Assembly (NCBI RefSeq): GCF_002836355.1
Contig: NZ_PJCA01000035.1
Coordinates: forward strand, 22,197-86,196
Length of the DNA: 64,000 nucleotides
Source of the DNA: Moritella sp. Urea-trap-13
GTDB taxonomy: Bacteria; Pseudomonadota; Gammaproteobacteria; Enterobacterales; Moritellaceae
Direction of reading: 5' to 3'
Made by a program: the position numbers and the translations under genes. This document shows positions 38,745 to 47,931 of this stretch, piece after piece. The notes below the pieces were generated by a model. The model did no database searches. It worked only from the letters and a program-made list of their open reading frames with translations, and had not been told where the DNA came from. The number at the start of each line of letters is the position of its first letter. Positions within the stretch are counted from its first letter, which is position 1.

Positions 38745-40493
38745 GTGGAACCCTCAGTTGTAAATAGTGATAATAAAGCCCAGCAAGCACAACAGCGTAA
38801 ACGTTCATTATGGTTTCACGATGCGTTATTAATTTCGGTGATGATCATTCTTGCTGGCTGCGGCTTGATCTATGAATATTTGCTTTCGCATTATGCGGGC
38901 AGGATATTAGGTTCTGTCGAGAGTGCTATTTATGCCATGATCGGTACCATGATTGTGGCGATGGGCATAGGCGCATTTATGGCGCGTTGGTTTAAAGATG
39001 CCTTTACCGCATTCGCTTGGTTAGAAGCCCTGATCGCCTTAATCGGTATGAGCTGTATTTTAATTATTTCAGCGATGATCGCTTTAAGTTATAGCTTGCC
39101 ACAGTTATTATCGGCGACGTTTAACTTACCCAGTAACGTAGTACTCGATGGTTACCTGCCACAACAGCTAGAAAAAATAGCTAAATTCATGCCTTATGTA
39201 TTCGGTTTAGTGCTAGGTATCTTTATTGGTATGGAGATCCCGTTGATTGCCCGCGTGCGCCAACAAGTGTATGGCCGATTTTTAGAAAATAATGCCGGTA
39301 CTATTTACGGTGCTGACTATATCGGTGCTGGTATTGGCGCGGCTATTTGGGTGTTGATCATGTTATCGTTACCGATTATGGAAGCGGCGGCATGGACGGC
39401 ATTATTTAATATTATTGCTGGTTTAGCATTTTTATGGCGTTATCAAGATAAGATCCGTTGGGCGAAGTTGTTGTTTGTCTGCCATTTATTATTAATTGCA
39501 TTATTCGCGGTTATTCTTACCTTAGGTACAGGTTGGTTAGCGCAATTAAGTAGTGTGTTGTATAAAGACAAAGTGATTTATTCCCAATCGACAAAATATC
39601 AACATGTAGTGGTGACGGAACGTTATTTAAAAAATCACGCTGAACCGGTGACAGATTTGTTCATTAACGGTCATTTACAGTTTTCCAGTGTCGATGAGCA
39701 GCTGTATCATGATTTGTTAGTTTACCCGGCAATGATGGCTTCTAATCGTCATGATAAAGTGTTGATTATTGGTGGTGGTGACGGTTTAGCCTTGCGTAAT
39801 GTATTACGTTGGCCTGTTGAGGCGGTGACCTTAGTGGACTTAGATGCTGAACTATTAGCCCTGTTTGGTGCTAAGACTGTTGATTATGCGGCGCCAGAAG
39901 CGATTAAACAACGTATGTTGCGCTTAAATCAAGCGTCATTACAAGATCCGCGGTTAACATTGTTTGCTACTGATGCATTTTTACAAGTGGAAACATTGCT
40001 CGATGAAGGGGCTAAGTTTGATACCATCATTATTGATTTACCCGATCCAAATCACCCTGATCTGAATAAACTCTACAGTGATTTTTTCTATAATCAGGTG
40101 CGCCAATTGTTAGCGGCTGATGGTGCCTTAGCGATACAATCGACGTCACCTTATCATGCTCAAAAGGCATTTTTAAGCATAGGTAAGACGGTTAAAGAAG
40201 CGGGTTTTCTACACGTAGAACAGTATCAACGTAATATTCCGTCATTTGGCCAGTGGGGCTGGACGATAGCGACAACCCGCGGTAAATCAGCAAGTCAGCG
40301 TATTGCTGAATTCGATACCTTGCCTATACCATCTAAGTGGCTAAATAAGCAATTCTTGTTGGCGTCGTTTGTTTTCCCCGGTAATTTTTATGACAAAATG
40401 GACACGATTGACATTAACCGATTAGGCTCTGGGGTCTTGTATGACTATAATCGTGCGGCGTGGCAAACTGAGTCAGAACTGTATAAGAATTAG
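38745..40493 (+). CDS. Membrane-fused spermidine-synthase-like aminopropyltransferase
   Basis: 582 residues, GTG start after GTAAGGCATT. Residues 25-268 form about seven membrane helices (ALLISVMIILAGCGLIYEYLLSHYAGRILG first). Residues 275-560 are a spermidine synthase domain: HVVVTERY, LFINGHLQFSSVDEQLYHDLLVYPAM, GGGDG at 343-347 binding decarboxylated AdoMet, VTLVDLDAELLALFG and the catalytic-Asp segment IIIDLPDPNHPDLNKLYSDFFY. It should transfer an aminopropyl group, perhaps to a membrane-associated acceptor instead of putrescine. Soluble SpeE is about 290 residues. A SpeD-like gene follows, supplying its cosubstrate (inference). Confidence 0.85.
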   Translation: MEPSVVNSDNKAQQAQQRKRSLWFHDALLISVMIILAGCGLIYEYLLSHYAGRILGSVESAIYAMIGTMIVAMGIGAFMARWFKDAFTAFAWLEALIALIGMSCILIISAMIALSYSLPQLLSATFNLPSNVVLDGYLPQQLEKIAKFMPYVFGLVLGIFIGMEIPLIARVRQQVYGRFLENNAGTIYGADYIGAGIGAAIWVLIMLSLPIMEAAAWTALFNIIAGLAFLWRYQDKIRWAKLLFVCHLLLIALFAVILTLGTGWLAQLSSVLYKDKVIYSQSTKYQHVVVTERYLKNHAEPVTDLFINGHLQFSSVDEQLYHDLLVYPAMMASNRHDKVLIIGGGDGLALRNVLRWPVEAVTLVDLDAELLALFGAKTVDYAAPEAIKQRMLRLNQASLQDPRLTLFATDAFLQVETLLDEGAKFDTIIIDLPDPNHPDLNKLYSDFFYNQVRQLLAADGALAIQSTSPYHAQKAFLSIGKTVKEAGFLHVEQYQRNIPSFGQWGWTIATTRGKSASQRIAEFDTLPIPSKWLNKQFLLASFVFPGNFYDKMDTIDINRLGSGVLYDYNRAAWQTESELYKN

Positions 40494-40563
40494 TTGCAGT
40501 GGATAATGATTGATACCCTGTGACTATGTTGTTTTAGTGTAATTTGAGTAAGTGAAAATAACG

Positions 40564-40872
40564 ATGGAAGCAAAAATATATAATCAACGCTGGTGGTTAA
40601 GCTGCTGTGATAGTGAAGCACTTAAACGTGTGATTTCTGCAGACCTTGAGCATGCAGGTTTTAGCGTATTAAATTTTGTTGAGCATTATTTTCAACCGCA
40701 AGGTTATACCGCATTGTGGTTGCTAGCTGAAAGTCATGCTGCTGTGCATACTTTTCCAGAAGAAGGCAAGGCGTATGTGGAGTTATCAAGTTGTTCTGCG
40801 GCCTTATTAGCCAGCTTTGATACGCACTTGCAAGCTGATGCCGAGCAGCATCAGTGGCAAGTCACTCCTTAA
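40564..40872 (+). CDS. Minimal S-adenosylmethionine decarboxylase-like protein
   Basis: 102 residues from ATG 40564; a GTG at 40552 adds four residues. Residues line up with short bacterial AdoMet decarboxylases: ESHAAVHTFPEEGKAYVELSSC gives Ser57 (pyruvoyl precursor at the cleavage point), His62 and Cys77. The spacings 5 and 15 equal those of the Thermotoga maritima enzyme (Ser63, His68, Cys83). It should self-cleave and make decarboxylated AdoMet, the aminopropyl donor for the preceding gene. It is shorter than usual, lacking part of the C-terminus, and ends 45 bp before the convergent TauE gene. I could not see a normal speD elsewhere in this window. Confidence 0.8.
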   Translation: MEAKIYNQRWWLSCCDSEALKRVISADLEHAGFSVLNFVEHYFQPQGYTALWLLAESHAAVHTFPEEGKAYVELSSCSAALLASFDTHLQADAEQHQWQVTP

Positions 40873-40916
40873 ATAAGTACTGCTTAAATAGGCCTAACTA
40901 TATTAAGACGCATACC

Positions 40917-41684
40917 TTAAGAAAAGAGCAGCTTTAAGCTCATGGCGATAGACATAGTCACCATCAAGGGTTTAATGATTTTAACGCCTTTGGATAATAC
41001 TAAGCGTGAACCAAGTGTTGCCCCTAACGCTTGGCCTACCAACATAATGCCGCCAAGTGCCCACAATACTTTCCCGCCTAATGCAAAGAATAACAGTGAC
41101 GCGATATTGGTGGTAAAATTTAGCACTTTAGCATGCGCTGTGGCTTTTGCTAAACCAAACCCTGCCAATGATACAAACGCCAACGCAAAGAAACTGCCTG
41201 TGCCAGGGCCGAAGAAACCATCGTATAAACCAATACCAAATGCGGCTGTAATAGCAAACAGGGTCGGTGTGAGTAACTGATGTTTATCTTCATCGGTGAT
41301 TTGTTTGGATAATAAAAAATACCCACCGATAGCCAGAATAAGGAAAGGTAAAATGACTTCCAAAATACTGGGATCAATGGATTGGATGGCAATACTACCT
41401 AAGGCTGAACCAACAAAGGTACAGCCAATAGCGAACTTCATTTTCTTTATATCGACTAGGCCTTTACGAATAAAATAAACACTAGCAAAGAAGCTACCGC
41501 CACAGGCTTGCAGTTTGTTGGTGGCAAGCGCGGTTGCTGGAGGCAGGCCAACCCATAATAATGCTGGAATAGTCAGTAAACCACCACCGCCAGCAATCGC
41601 ATCAATAAATCCGGCGACGACGGCGACTAAAAATAGCATACCAACAATTTCTGTTGATAATTGTAATGACATATCCAAAATCAT
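40917..41684 (-). CDS. TauE/SafE-family anion exporter (YfcA type)
   Basis: 255 residues from ATG 41684 (MILDMSLQLSTEIVGMLFLVAVVAGFIDAIAGGGGLLTIPALL), preceded by CAGGAGCAAAGC; an in-frame TTG at 41717 is unlikely. The TSUP family shows two repeats of four helices with the GFIDAIAGGGGLLTIPAL and GLYDGFFGPGTGSFF motifs, one in each half. Members export sulphite, sulphoacetate or similar organic anions across the inner membrane. It is divergent from a LysR gene, a common regulator-exporter pairing. Substrate is not evident from context. Confidence 0.88.
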   Translation of the reverse strand: MILDMSLQLSTEIVGMLFLVAVVAGFIDAIAGGGGLLTIPALLWVGLPPATALATNKLQACGGSFFASVYFIRKGLVDIKKMKFAIGCTFVGSALGSIAIQSIDPSILEVILPFLILAIGGYFLLSKQITDEDKHQLLTPTLFAITAAFGIGLYDGFFGPGTGSFFALAFVSLAGFGLAKATAHAKVLNFTTNIASLLFFALGGKVLWALGGIMLVGQALGATLGSRLVLSKGVKIIKPLMVTMSIAMSLKLLFS

Positions 41685-41766
41685 AATGCTTTGCTCCTGC
41701 GTAATGTGAGAAGACAATATAATCTTATTTGCAGGTGTAGTGCAAAGGAGTTATCTTCTTTGTAGT

Positions 41767-41781
41767 GTGAGATAAACTCAC
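41767..41781. promoter_or_regulatory. Candidate LysR-type operator
   Basis: GTGAG-ATAAA-CTCAC lies between the divergent TauE and LysR starts and holds a T-N11-A pattern in a dyad, as LysR sites do. Assignment is inference. Confidence 0.35.
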
Positions 41782-41804
41782 TCTGTTTTTATTCCTTATT
41801 TAAA

Positions 41805-42701
41805 ATGAGTATTTCTATGTATCCTAATCTACCGCCATTAAATGCCATGCGTGTTTTTGAATCAGCAGCGAGAAATGTGAGTTTTACGCTAGCAGCGAAA
41901 GAACTTTTCGTGACTCATGGCGCAGTGAGTAAGCAGGTGAAGATATTAGAGCAATATCTAGGGGTTAATTTGTTTATTCGTCAGCACCGCAAGTTAGTGC
42001 TTACTGAAGAGGCAAAACCTTATTTGATTAAGGTGCAGAGTGCGCTGCAAACAATTAATGGCGCGACGCAAGAACTTATATCTCAGCCGCAATTAGCACA
42101 ACGTATCGCCATTAATGTATTACCGAGTTTAACCATTAACTGGTTAATTCCGAGCCTAGAAAACTTTAAACTCAGTCATCCGAATTTGTTTGTCGATCTG
42201 TCTATTGGTGATTTTGCGATTGATTTTAGCCAGCATCAATACGATATCGCCATACGCAGTGCGACGAAAAAGCCGCTGGGTTGTAATGTACTTAAACTGA
42301 TGGATGAAGATCTTTGTCTGGTGTGTTCGCCACAACTGGCTAAAAAAATGACCTCACTGCAAGATATCAACAAGATGACCTTGTTAGAGCATACCTCTCG
42401 TCCTGGATTGTGGCGTCTCTGGGCTGATGATATTGGCATTGCCATTACCACAGATAACAAATTTGGTATGGAGCATTTCTATATGCTTAGTCAAGCGGCT
42501 GTGAGCAGTATGGGGGTGGCGCTTATTCCGCGGTTTTTTGTCAGTCAACAATTAACGGATGGTAGCTTAGTCATTCCATTTTCAGCAGGTTTTGTTAGCC
42601 CGTATAGTTATTATTTACTGACACCGACAGCCAGTCCATTACCGTTGAAAGTGCAGACTTTCATTGACTGGCTATTGCCTTTATTCGCACCGTATCGATA
42701 A
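41805..42701 (+). CDS. LysR-family transcriptional regulator (GcvA-like)
   Basis: 298 residues. Winged HTH in the first 70 residues (PPLNAMRVFESAARNVSFTLAAKELFVTHGAVSKQVKILEQYLGVNLFIR) and an effector-binding PBP2-like domain (about 95-295). The first part matches the GcvA branch with LPPLNAMRVFESAARN. ATG at 41805 is used; a second ATG lies four codons later. It probably controls the divergent TauE/SafE gene. Ligand unknown. Confidence 0.88.
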   Translation: MSISMYPNLPPLNAMRVFESAARNVSFTLAAKELFVTHGAVSKQVKILEQYLGVNLFIRQHRKLVLTEEAKPYLIKVQSALQTINGATQELISQPQLAQRIAINVLPSLTINWLIPSLENFKLSHPNLFVDLSIGDFAIDFSQHQYDIAIRSATKKPLGCNVLKLMDEDLCLVCSPQLAKKMTSLQDINKMTLLEHTSRPGLWRLWADDIGIAITTDNKFGMEHFYMLSQAAVSSMGVALIPRFFVSQQLTDGSLVIPFSAGFVSPYSYYLLTPTASPLPLKVQTFIDWLLPLFAPYR

Positions 42702-42726
42702 GCTATTGGTGTTCGAACACTCGCTA

Positions 42727-43710
42727 TTAGCGACGGATGATCTTACGGGACACAACTTCAATACCGGGGTGGTTGCGACCATTAGCCGCATTAAGCGCCA
42801 TTTTTAACGCATGTTCGGCAATTAATTCAAATTGTTGCGGTAATGATTGGATCTTACTGGGTAAGAAATCCAATAACCGGTTATCACCAAAGGTCGCCAG
42901 TTTGGTGGTTGCCATTAAACTTGGGTTGCGTATCAAGCAATCCAGTACCCCTTCAAATAAGGTATACGAAGTGGCTAAGATAGCATCGGGAAATGTGCCC
43001 CTATCAATCCATTGTTGTACTTGGGCTTGACCTTGCTGTTGACTAAAATGATCACCGTAAGCGGTTAACGGCTTAATGCCATGACCATGCTGACTGATGG
43101 CTGATAAGAAGCCTTGTTCACGTTCTTTAGATATGCCCAGCTCAGGTACAGCGCCAACTAAACCAATAGAGTGAATATCGTCTGCTAATAAAGCTTGGGT
43201 TAACTCATAGGCACCCTCTAAATCTTCACTGATCACGCAGGCGAAAATCTCATCATCCATCGCCCGGTCAAGGCCAATAACCGGTACACCATTGGCTTGC
43301 ACTGTCCGATAATAGCTGTGTTCAGCGGGTAGGGCACTAGCCACTAATAAAGCATCGATACGACGACTGAGCAAAGTCTCTGCAACTTTCATCTCGGTGT
43401 CTGGATCATCATCAGAGCATGAAATGATTAGCTGATAACCGGCTTTACGAGCATCACGTTCAAGTAATTTGGCTAGTTTGGCATAACTGCTATTCTCTAA
43501 ATCAGGAATGATTAAACCAAGCGAACGGTTACTGCCGCCGCGTAACGATTGCGCAGCATGATCAGGGCGGTAATTATGCTCATTAACCACCGCCATTACT
43601 TTCTGCTGGGTCTTTTCGCTAATGCGGTACTTACTGGCTTTACCGTTAATCACATAACTGGCAGTGGTACGTGATACACCTGCTAATTTGGCTATTTCAT
43701 CTAATGTCAT
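42727..43710 (-). CDS. fruR: Cra/FruR-type LacI-family catabolite repressor
   Basis: 327 residues. HTH (MTLDEIAKLAGVSRTTASYVINGKASKYRISEKTQQKVMAVVNEHNYRPDHAAQSLRGG) is the Cra type, followed by a periplasmic-binding-protein-like sensor domain with LGLIIPDLENSSYAKLAKLLE and VPVIGLDRAMDDE. Cra is released from its operator by fructose 1-phosphate or fructose 1,6-bisphosphate. It is divergent from fruBKA, with two perfect Cra boxes between, so it likely represses that operon and itself. Length agrees with E. coli Cra (334). Confidence 0.93.
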   Translation of the reverse strand: MTLDEIAKLAGVSRTTASYVINGKASKYRISEKTQQKVMAVVNEHNYRPDHAAQSLRGGSNRSLGLIIPDLENSSYAKLAKLLERDARKAGYQLIISCSDDDPDTEMKVAETLLSRRIDALLVASALPAEHSYYRTVQANGVPVIGLDRAMDDEIFACVISEDLEGAYELTQALLADDIHSIGLVGAVPELGISKEREQGFLSAISQHGHGIKPLTAYGDHFSQQQGQAQVQQWIDRGTFPDAILATSYTLFEGVLDCLIRNPSLMATTKLATFGDNRLLDFLPSKIQSLPQQFELIAEHALKMALNAANGRNHPGIEVVSRKIIRR

Positions 43711-43805
43711 GATTATTTCATCCCTAATCTGTGCGCTTGCTCAAAGTTTCTTAAATGATCTGTTATTGAAAATTGTAATCAGCTAAGAAACACTTCACTA
43801 TACTA

Positions 43806-43821
43806 GCTGAAAGGTTTCAGC
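43806..43821. promoter_or_regulatory. Cra (FruR) operator 1
   Basis: GCTGAAAGGTTTCAGC is a near-perfect 16-bp palindrome matching the Cra consensus GCTGAAnCGnTTCAGC except in the central bases. It is the fruR-proximal site. Confidence 0.85.
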
Positions 43822-43874
43822 AATGCCATTTATAATCATTTTGTCATCACTGAAGCCTTTTTTACAAACTAATT

Positions 43875-43890
43875 GCTGAAACGATTCAGC
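43875..43890. promoter_or_regulatory. Cra (FruR) operator 2
   Basis: GCTGAAACGATTCAGC matches the Cra consensus fully. Centre-to-centre spacing to operator 1 is 69 bp. It lies 120 bp before fruB, so repressor at both sites could form a loop. Confidence 0.9.
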
Positions 43891-44009
43891 TACCTATAAA
43901 GTAAGTAGTAAGCAAGTCCTAAGTAAGCAGTAATTGGTAAGCAAATAATAAACACATCAACGTCGTGTTATTACCTACGATATTATTTACAGAAGTATGG
44001 AGTAAAGTT

Positions 44010-45152
44010 ATGTTGTCACTGTCTTCGAATGACATTCAATTAAAGCAATCGGCGCCGAACAAACAGCACGCCATTAAAGCCCTTGCGCAAAGCTTGGCAA
44101 ATAAAACATACGTTGAAGCAAGTTATGTCGACGGGATGTTAGCGCGTGAAGCGCAGCACTCTACATATCTAGGTAATGGTATCGCTATCCCGCATGGGAC
44201 CGTTGATACACGTGAATTGGTCAATAAAACCGGTGTGCAATTACACCATTACCCACAAGGCGTTGATTGGGGCGAGGGGCAAACTGTTTACCTGGCGATT
44301 GCGATTGCGGCTAAGTCGGATGAACATCTGGCTATTTTAAAACAGCTTACTCATGTATTAAGTGCAGATGGTATCGAGCAGCAACTACAGCAATGCGACA
44401 GTGCAAAAGCGATTATTGCCTTGCTTGAAGGTAATAGTCTTGAAGGTAAGCAGCAATCTGCCACGTTATTAACTGCGGAGTTGATACAGCTGGATTTTCC
44501 TGCGCAAGATCTATCCCAATTGACCGCTGTCGCTGCAGGGTTACTTAAGCATCACCATTGCATTGATAATAACGGTGTTGCTGATGCTATTACCACACCA
44601 GCATGCCATCTTGGTCAAGGTTTATGGTTAGCGAGAACTAGCAAAGCAGTAACCACTACCGCAATCTCATTTGTGACGCCAGAACAAAGCTTACAGCAGA
44701 ATATTTCAGAGCCGAATAGCTTAGCTGTTAAAGGCTTACTCATGCTAGCAAGTGCTAACAATCTACATCTAGATAATATGCAGTGTGTGGTCGATTTAAT
44801 TTATAACCAACAAGTGAGCCAGTTATTTAATGCGGACGCTGACACCATTATTGGTTTATTAACAGAAGTGCAGCCAAGTGGCATAACAGCAACATTTACC
44901 ATTCATAATAGTCACGGTTTACATGCCAGACCAAGTGCCATGTTGGTGAATATTACCAAGCAGTATCAGGCTGATATCCAAGTTACCAATGCGGCGGGTA
45001 AATCAACCAATGCGAAAAGTTTGATGAAACTAATGTCGTTGGGCGTGCATTGTGATGAAGCATTAACATTTACTGCGGATGGTACAGATGCGGAACTCGC
45101 ACTCAAAGCCATAGGTGAAGGTATCGAAGCTGGATTAGGTGAAGGTAAATAA
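44010..45152 (+). CDS. fruB: PTS fructose-specific EIIA-HPr fusion protein
   Basis: 380 residues from ATG 44010 (MLSLSSNDIQLKQSAPNKQHAI), preceded by TGGAGTAAAGTT; a GTG at 43965 is in frame but unlikely. N-terminal EIIA-Fru (1-145) has the phospho-His in GNGIAIPHGTVDTRE. A middle domain follows, then a C-terminal FPr/HPr domain (about 290-380) with phospho-His in NSHGLHARPSAMLV and the GKSTNAKSLMKLMSLG motif. It carries phosphate from PEP/EI to FruA. Its stop overlaps the fruK start (TAATG). Domain order and length match E. coli FruB (376). Confidence 0.95.
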   Translation: MLSLSSNDIQLKQSAPNKQHAIKALAQSLANKTYVEASYVDGMLAREAQHSTYLGNGIAIPHGTVDTRELVNKTGVQLHHYPQGVDWGEGQTVYLAIAIAAKSDEHLAILKQLTHVLSADGIEQQLQQCDSAKAIIALLEGNSLEGKQQSATLLTAELIQLDFPAQDLSQLTAVAAGLLKHHHCIDNNGVADAITTPACHLGQGLWLARTSKAVTTTAISFVTPEQSLQQNISEPNSLAVKGLLMLASANNLHLDNMQCVVDLIYNQQVSQLFNADADTIIGLLTEVQPSGITATFTIHNSHGLHARPSAMLVNITKQYQADIQVTNAAGKSTNAKSLMKLMSLGVHCDEALTFTADGTDAELALKAIGEGIEAGLGEGK

Positions 45153-46117
45153 TGACCATGAAATTAACAAATTTAAAAGTCGTCACTGTGACGTTAAACC
45201 CAGCATTAGATTTAACTGGGCATTTACAGATATTGACTACAGGCACGGTAAACCAAGTGCAACACTGTGCATTAGAGCCTGCGGGTAAAGGCGTTAATGT
45301 TGCGAAAGTATTAGCGGAACTTGGCGCAGAAGTGACTGCTACGGGTTTCTTAGGTGTTGAGAATCAAGCGCCGTTTGGTCAATTGTTTGAACGTAGTAAT
45401 ATCAAGGACAAATTTATTCGCGTGCAAGGCGCTACGCGTATCAACGTTAAATTAGTCGAATCGAGCAGTCAGGTCAGTGATATTAACTTCCCTGGTGTGA
45501 GTGTGACAGCGGCTGCGATTGTTGAGTTTGAAACCATGCTCGCTAACTTATCGCTTGATCATGATGTATTTGTGATGGCAGGCAGTTTACCGATTGGCGT
45601 GACACCAGAGCAATGTGCTAAATGGATCACGCAGTTACAGCAAGCGGGTAAAAAGGTATTTTTTGATAGCAGTAATGCTGCGCTGAGTGCCGGTATTGCA
45701 GTGCAGCCTTGGCTGATCAAACCCAATGATGAAGAGTTGGCACACTGGGCTAAAGATGCTAGAGATACTAAAGGCGCCGCAATGGCGGACAAGAGTTTAG
45801 TTGAGATCGCAGAGCAGTTATCAAGTACTGGTATCACTAATATCGTGGTATCGCTGGGCGCTGAAGGTGTTATGTGGCTAAACCATGAAGGTTGGTTACA
45901 GGCTAAACCACCTAAAATGGACGTAGTGAGTACCGTTGGTGCGGGTGACACCTTAGTCGCAGGTATGTGCTGGGGACAGTTAAACAACTGGGATAAAAAA
46001 CAAACATTAGGTTTCGCGACTGCGTTATCAGCATTAGCAGTGACACAAGTGGGTGTTGGCGTTAAAGATATAAATGAAGTGATCACGATGAGTGAACGCA
46101 TCACTATTGGCGAATAA
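45152..46117 (+). CDS. fruK: 1-phosphofructokinase
   Basis: 321 residues of the PfkB/ribokinase family. It phosphorylates fructose 1-phosphate to fructose 1,6-bisphosphate in the cytosol. N-terminal VTLNPALDLTGHL and GGKGVNVAKVLAELGAEVTATGFLG-like motifs (here AGKGVNVAKVL) bind sugar; C-terminal STVGAGDTLVAGMCWG carries the catalytic Asp. It starts on the last base of fruB, and 12 bp separate it from fruA. Substrate removal by this enzyme also lowers the Cra inducer fructose 1-phosphate. Confidence 0.95.
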   Translation: MTMKLTNLKVVTVTLNPALDLTGHLQILTTGTVNQVQHCALEPAGKGVNVAKVLAELGAEVTATGFLGVENQAPFGQLFERSNIKDKFIRVQGATRINVKLVESSSQVSDINFPGVSVTAAAIVEFETMLANLSLDHDVFVMAGSLPIGVTPEQCAKWITQLQQAGKKVFFDSSNAALSAGIAVQPWLIKPNDEELAHWAKDARDTKGAAMADKSLVEIAEQLSSTGITNIVVSLGAEGVMWLNHEGWLQAKPPKMDVVSTVGAGDTLVAGMCWGQLNNWDKKQTLGFATALSALAVTQVGVGVKDINEVITMSERITIGE

Positions 46118-46129
46118 AGGATATTCATA

Positions 46130-47875
46130 ATGAAAATTGCAATTGTAACGGCGTGTCCAAGTGGCATCGCAAGCAGCCTTATTGCTGCGGGTTTATTAGA
46201 AAAAGCAGTGGCAGAGTTAAATTGGCAAGCAGATATTGAGTGTCATTCATCTGTGGCACCAACGACCGCTCTAACTAAGCAGCAGATAGCCGCGGCTGAG
46301 TGTGTTGTTATTGCCGCTAATTCCAATGTTGATGACAGCCGTTTTATTGGGAAAAAAGTCTATCGTTCAGCTGTGGATGCCGTATTTACAGATGCTAAGG
46401 CATATTTAGCGCAAGCGATTGATAATGCGACTGAGCTAACTATTAGTAATGAAATTAGCAGTAATGAATCAGCGGTTACGAGTACTGATGCCGATACTAG
46501 CAGTAAAACGATTGTTGCTATCACGGCTTGTCCTACGGGTGTTGCCCATACCTTTATGGCGGCAGAAGCGCTAGAGCAAGAAGGTCAACGTTTAGGGCAT
46601 AGTATTAAAGTTGAAACCCGTGGTTCTGTTGGTGCTAAAAACCAATTGAGCAGTGCTGAAATTGCTGCTGCCGATGTGGTGATTATCGCGGCAGATATTG
46701 ATATCGATTTAGCGCGTTTTGATGGTAAAAAAGTGTATAAGACCAGTACCGGGCTAGCCCTGAAGAAAACCAAACAAACTATGGGTAATGCCTTTAACGA
46801 TGCGCAAGTTTATCGTCACGGTAAAGCCGCAGCAAGCGGTGATGCTAGCTCAGAAAAAACCGGCGCTTATAAGCATTTGATGACAGGTGTGTCACACATG
46901 CTGCCGTTAGTTGTTGCGGGTGGTTTAGCGATTGCCTTATCTTTTGTGTTTGGTATTGAAGCATTTAAAGAAGAGGGCACATTAGCCGCTGCGTTAATGA
47001 CGATCGGTGGTGGTTCTGCATTTGCGTTAATGATCCCGGTACTTGCAGGTTTCATCGCTTTCTCGATTGCTGACCGTCCAGGTCTAGCGCCAGGTTTGAT
47101 TGGTGGTATGTTAGCCAGCTCTACTGGTGCCGGCTTCTTAGGTGGTATCGTTGCGGGTTTCCTTGCTGGTTATACGGCTAAGTTAATTGCTGAAAAAGTG
47201 CAATTGCCACAGTCAATGGAAGCGCTGAAACCAATCTTAATTATTCCACTTTTAGCCTCATTGATCACCGGTTTGGTTATGATATATGTGGTTGGTGGTC
47301 CAGTTTCTGCAGCAATGAATGCCTTGACGGAATTCTTGAATAACATGGGCTCTGCGAATGCTGTGCTACTTGGTATTATTCTTGGCAGTATGATGTGTTT
47401 CGATTTGGGTGGTCCAGTAAACAAAACCGCTTATACTTTTGGTGTTGGTCTATTAGCATCACAAACCTATGCGCCAATGGCGGCGGTTATGGCTGCAGGT
47501 ATGGTACCAGCGTTAGGTATGGGACTGGCGACGTTCCTTGCGAAACGTAAGTTTAACGGTAGTGAACAAGAAGCGGGTAAAGCGTCATTTGTATTAGGCT
47601 TATGCTTTATTTCTGAAGGTGCGATCCCGTTTGCAGCCCGCGATCCAATGCGAGTTATCCCTAGCTGTATTGCTGGCGGTGCATTGACTGGTGCATTATC
47701 TATGTTGTTTGGTGCTGAATTGATGGCGCCGCACGGTGGTCTGTTTGTACTGCTAATTCCAAATGCAATTACACCGGTATTTATGTACTTAGTGGCTATT
47801 GCTGCGGGTACGTTAGTGACGGGTGTAAGTTATGCCGTGCTTAAACAATCAGAAGAAAAACCAGTAACAGCGTAA
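46130..47875 (+). CDS. fruA: PTS fructose permease EIIB'BC
   Basis: 581 residues. Two tandem EIIB-type domains (1-105 and about 124-225) precede the EIIC membrane domain (about 245-570) with eight or more helices. The second has the phospho-Cys in AITACPTGVAHTFMAAEAL. The first also keeps a Cys in VTACPSGIASSLIAAGLL, whereas the E. coli FruA B' domain lacks it. EIIC carries PGLAPGLIGGMLAS and GGPVNKTAYTFG motifs. It imports fructose as fructose 1-phosphate. It is the last gene of the operon, followed by a terminator at 47892. Confidence 0.95.
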   Translation: MKIAIVTACPSGIASSLIAAGLLEKAVAELNWQADIECHSSVAPTTALTKQQIAAAECVVIAANSNVDDSRFIGKKVYRSAVDAVFTDAKAYLAQAIDNATELTISNEISSNESAVTSTDADTSSKTIVAITACPTGVAHTFMAAEALEQEGQRLGHSIKVETRGSVGAKNQLSSAEIAAADVVIIAADIDIDLARFDGKKVYKTSTGLALKKTKQTMGNAFNDAQVYRHGKAAASGDASSEKTGAYKHLMTGVSHMLPLVVAGGLAIALSFVFGIEAFKEEGTLAAALMTIGGGSAFALMIPVLAGFIAFSIADRPGLAPGLIGGMLASSTGAGFLGGIVAGFLAGYTAKLIAEKVQLPQSMEALKPILIIPLLASLITGLVMIYVVGGPVSAAMNALTEFLNNMGSANAVLLGIILGSMMCFDLGGPVNKTAYTFGVGLLASQTYAPMAAVMAAGMVPALGMGLATFLAKRKFNGSEQEAGKASFVLGLCFISEGAIPFAARDPMRVIPSCIAGGALTGALSMLFGAELMAPHGGLFVLLIPNAITPVFMYLVAIAAGTLVTGVSYAVLKQSEEKPVTA

Positions 47876-47891
47876 CAAGATCTGTTTTCGA

Positions 47892-47929
47892 GATATAAAA
47901 AGCCAGCCCTGTCGCTGGCTTTTTATATC
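47892..47929. terminator. Bidirectional rho-independent terminator after fruA
   Basis: Perfect 16-bp arms (GATATAAAAAGCCAGC with GCTGGCTTTTTATATC) around a CCTGTC loop; T/A tracts inside both arms. It serves fruA and the convergent cyclase gene. Confidence 0.9.
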
Positions 47930-47931
47930 AT

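Noticed and set aside
45559..46167. 202-codon minus-strand frame opposite fruK
   Set aside because: Lies inside a well-conserved kinase gene and has shadow composition without motifs.
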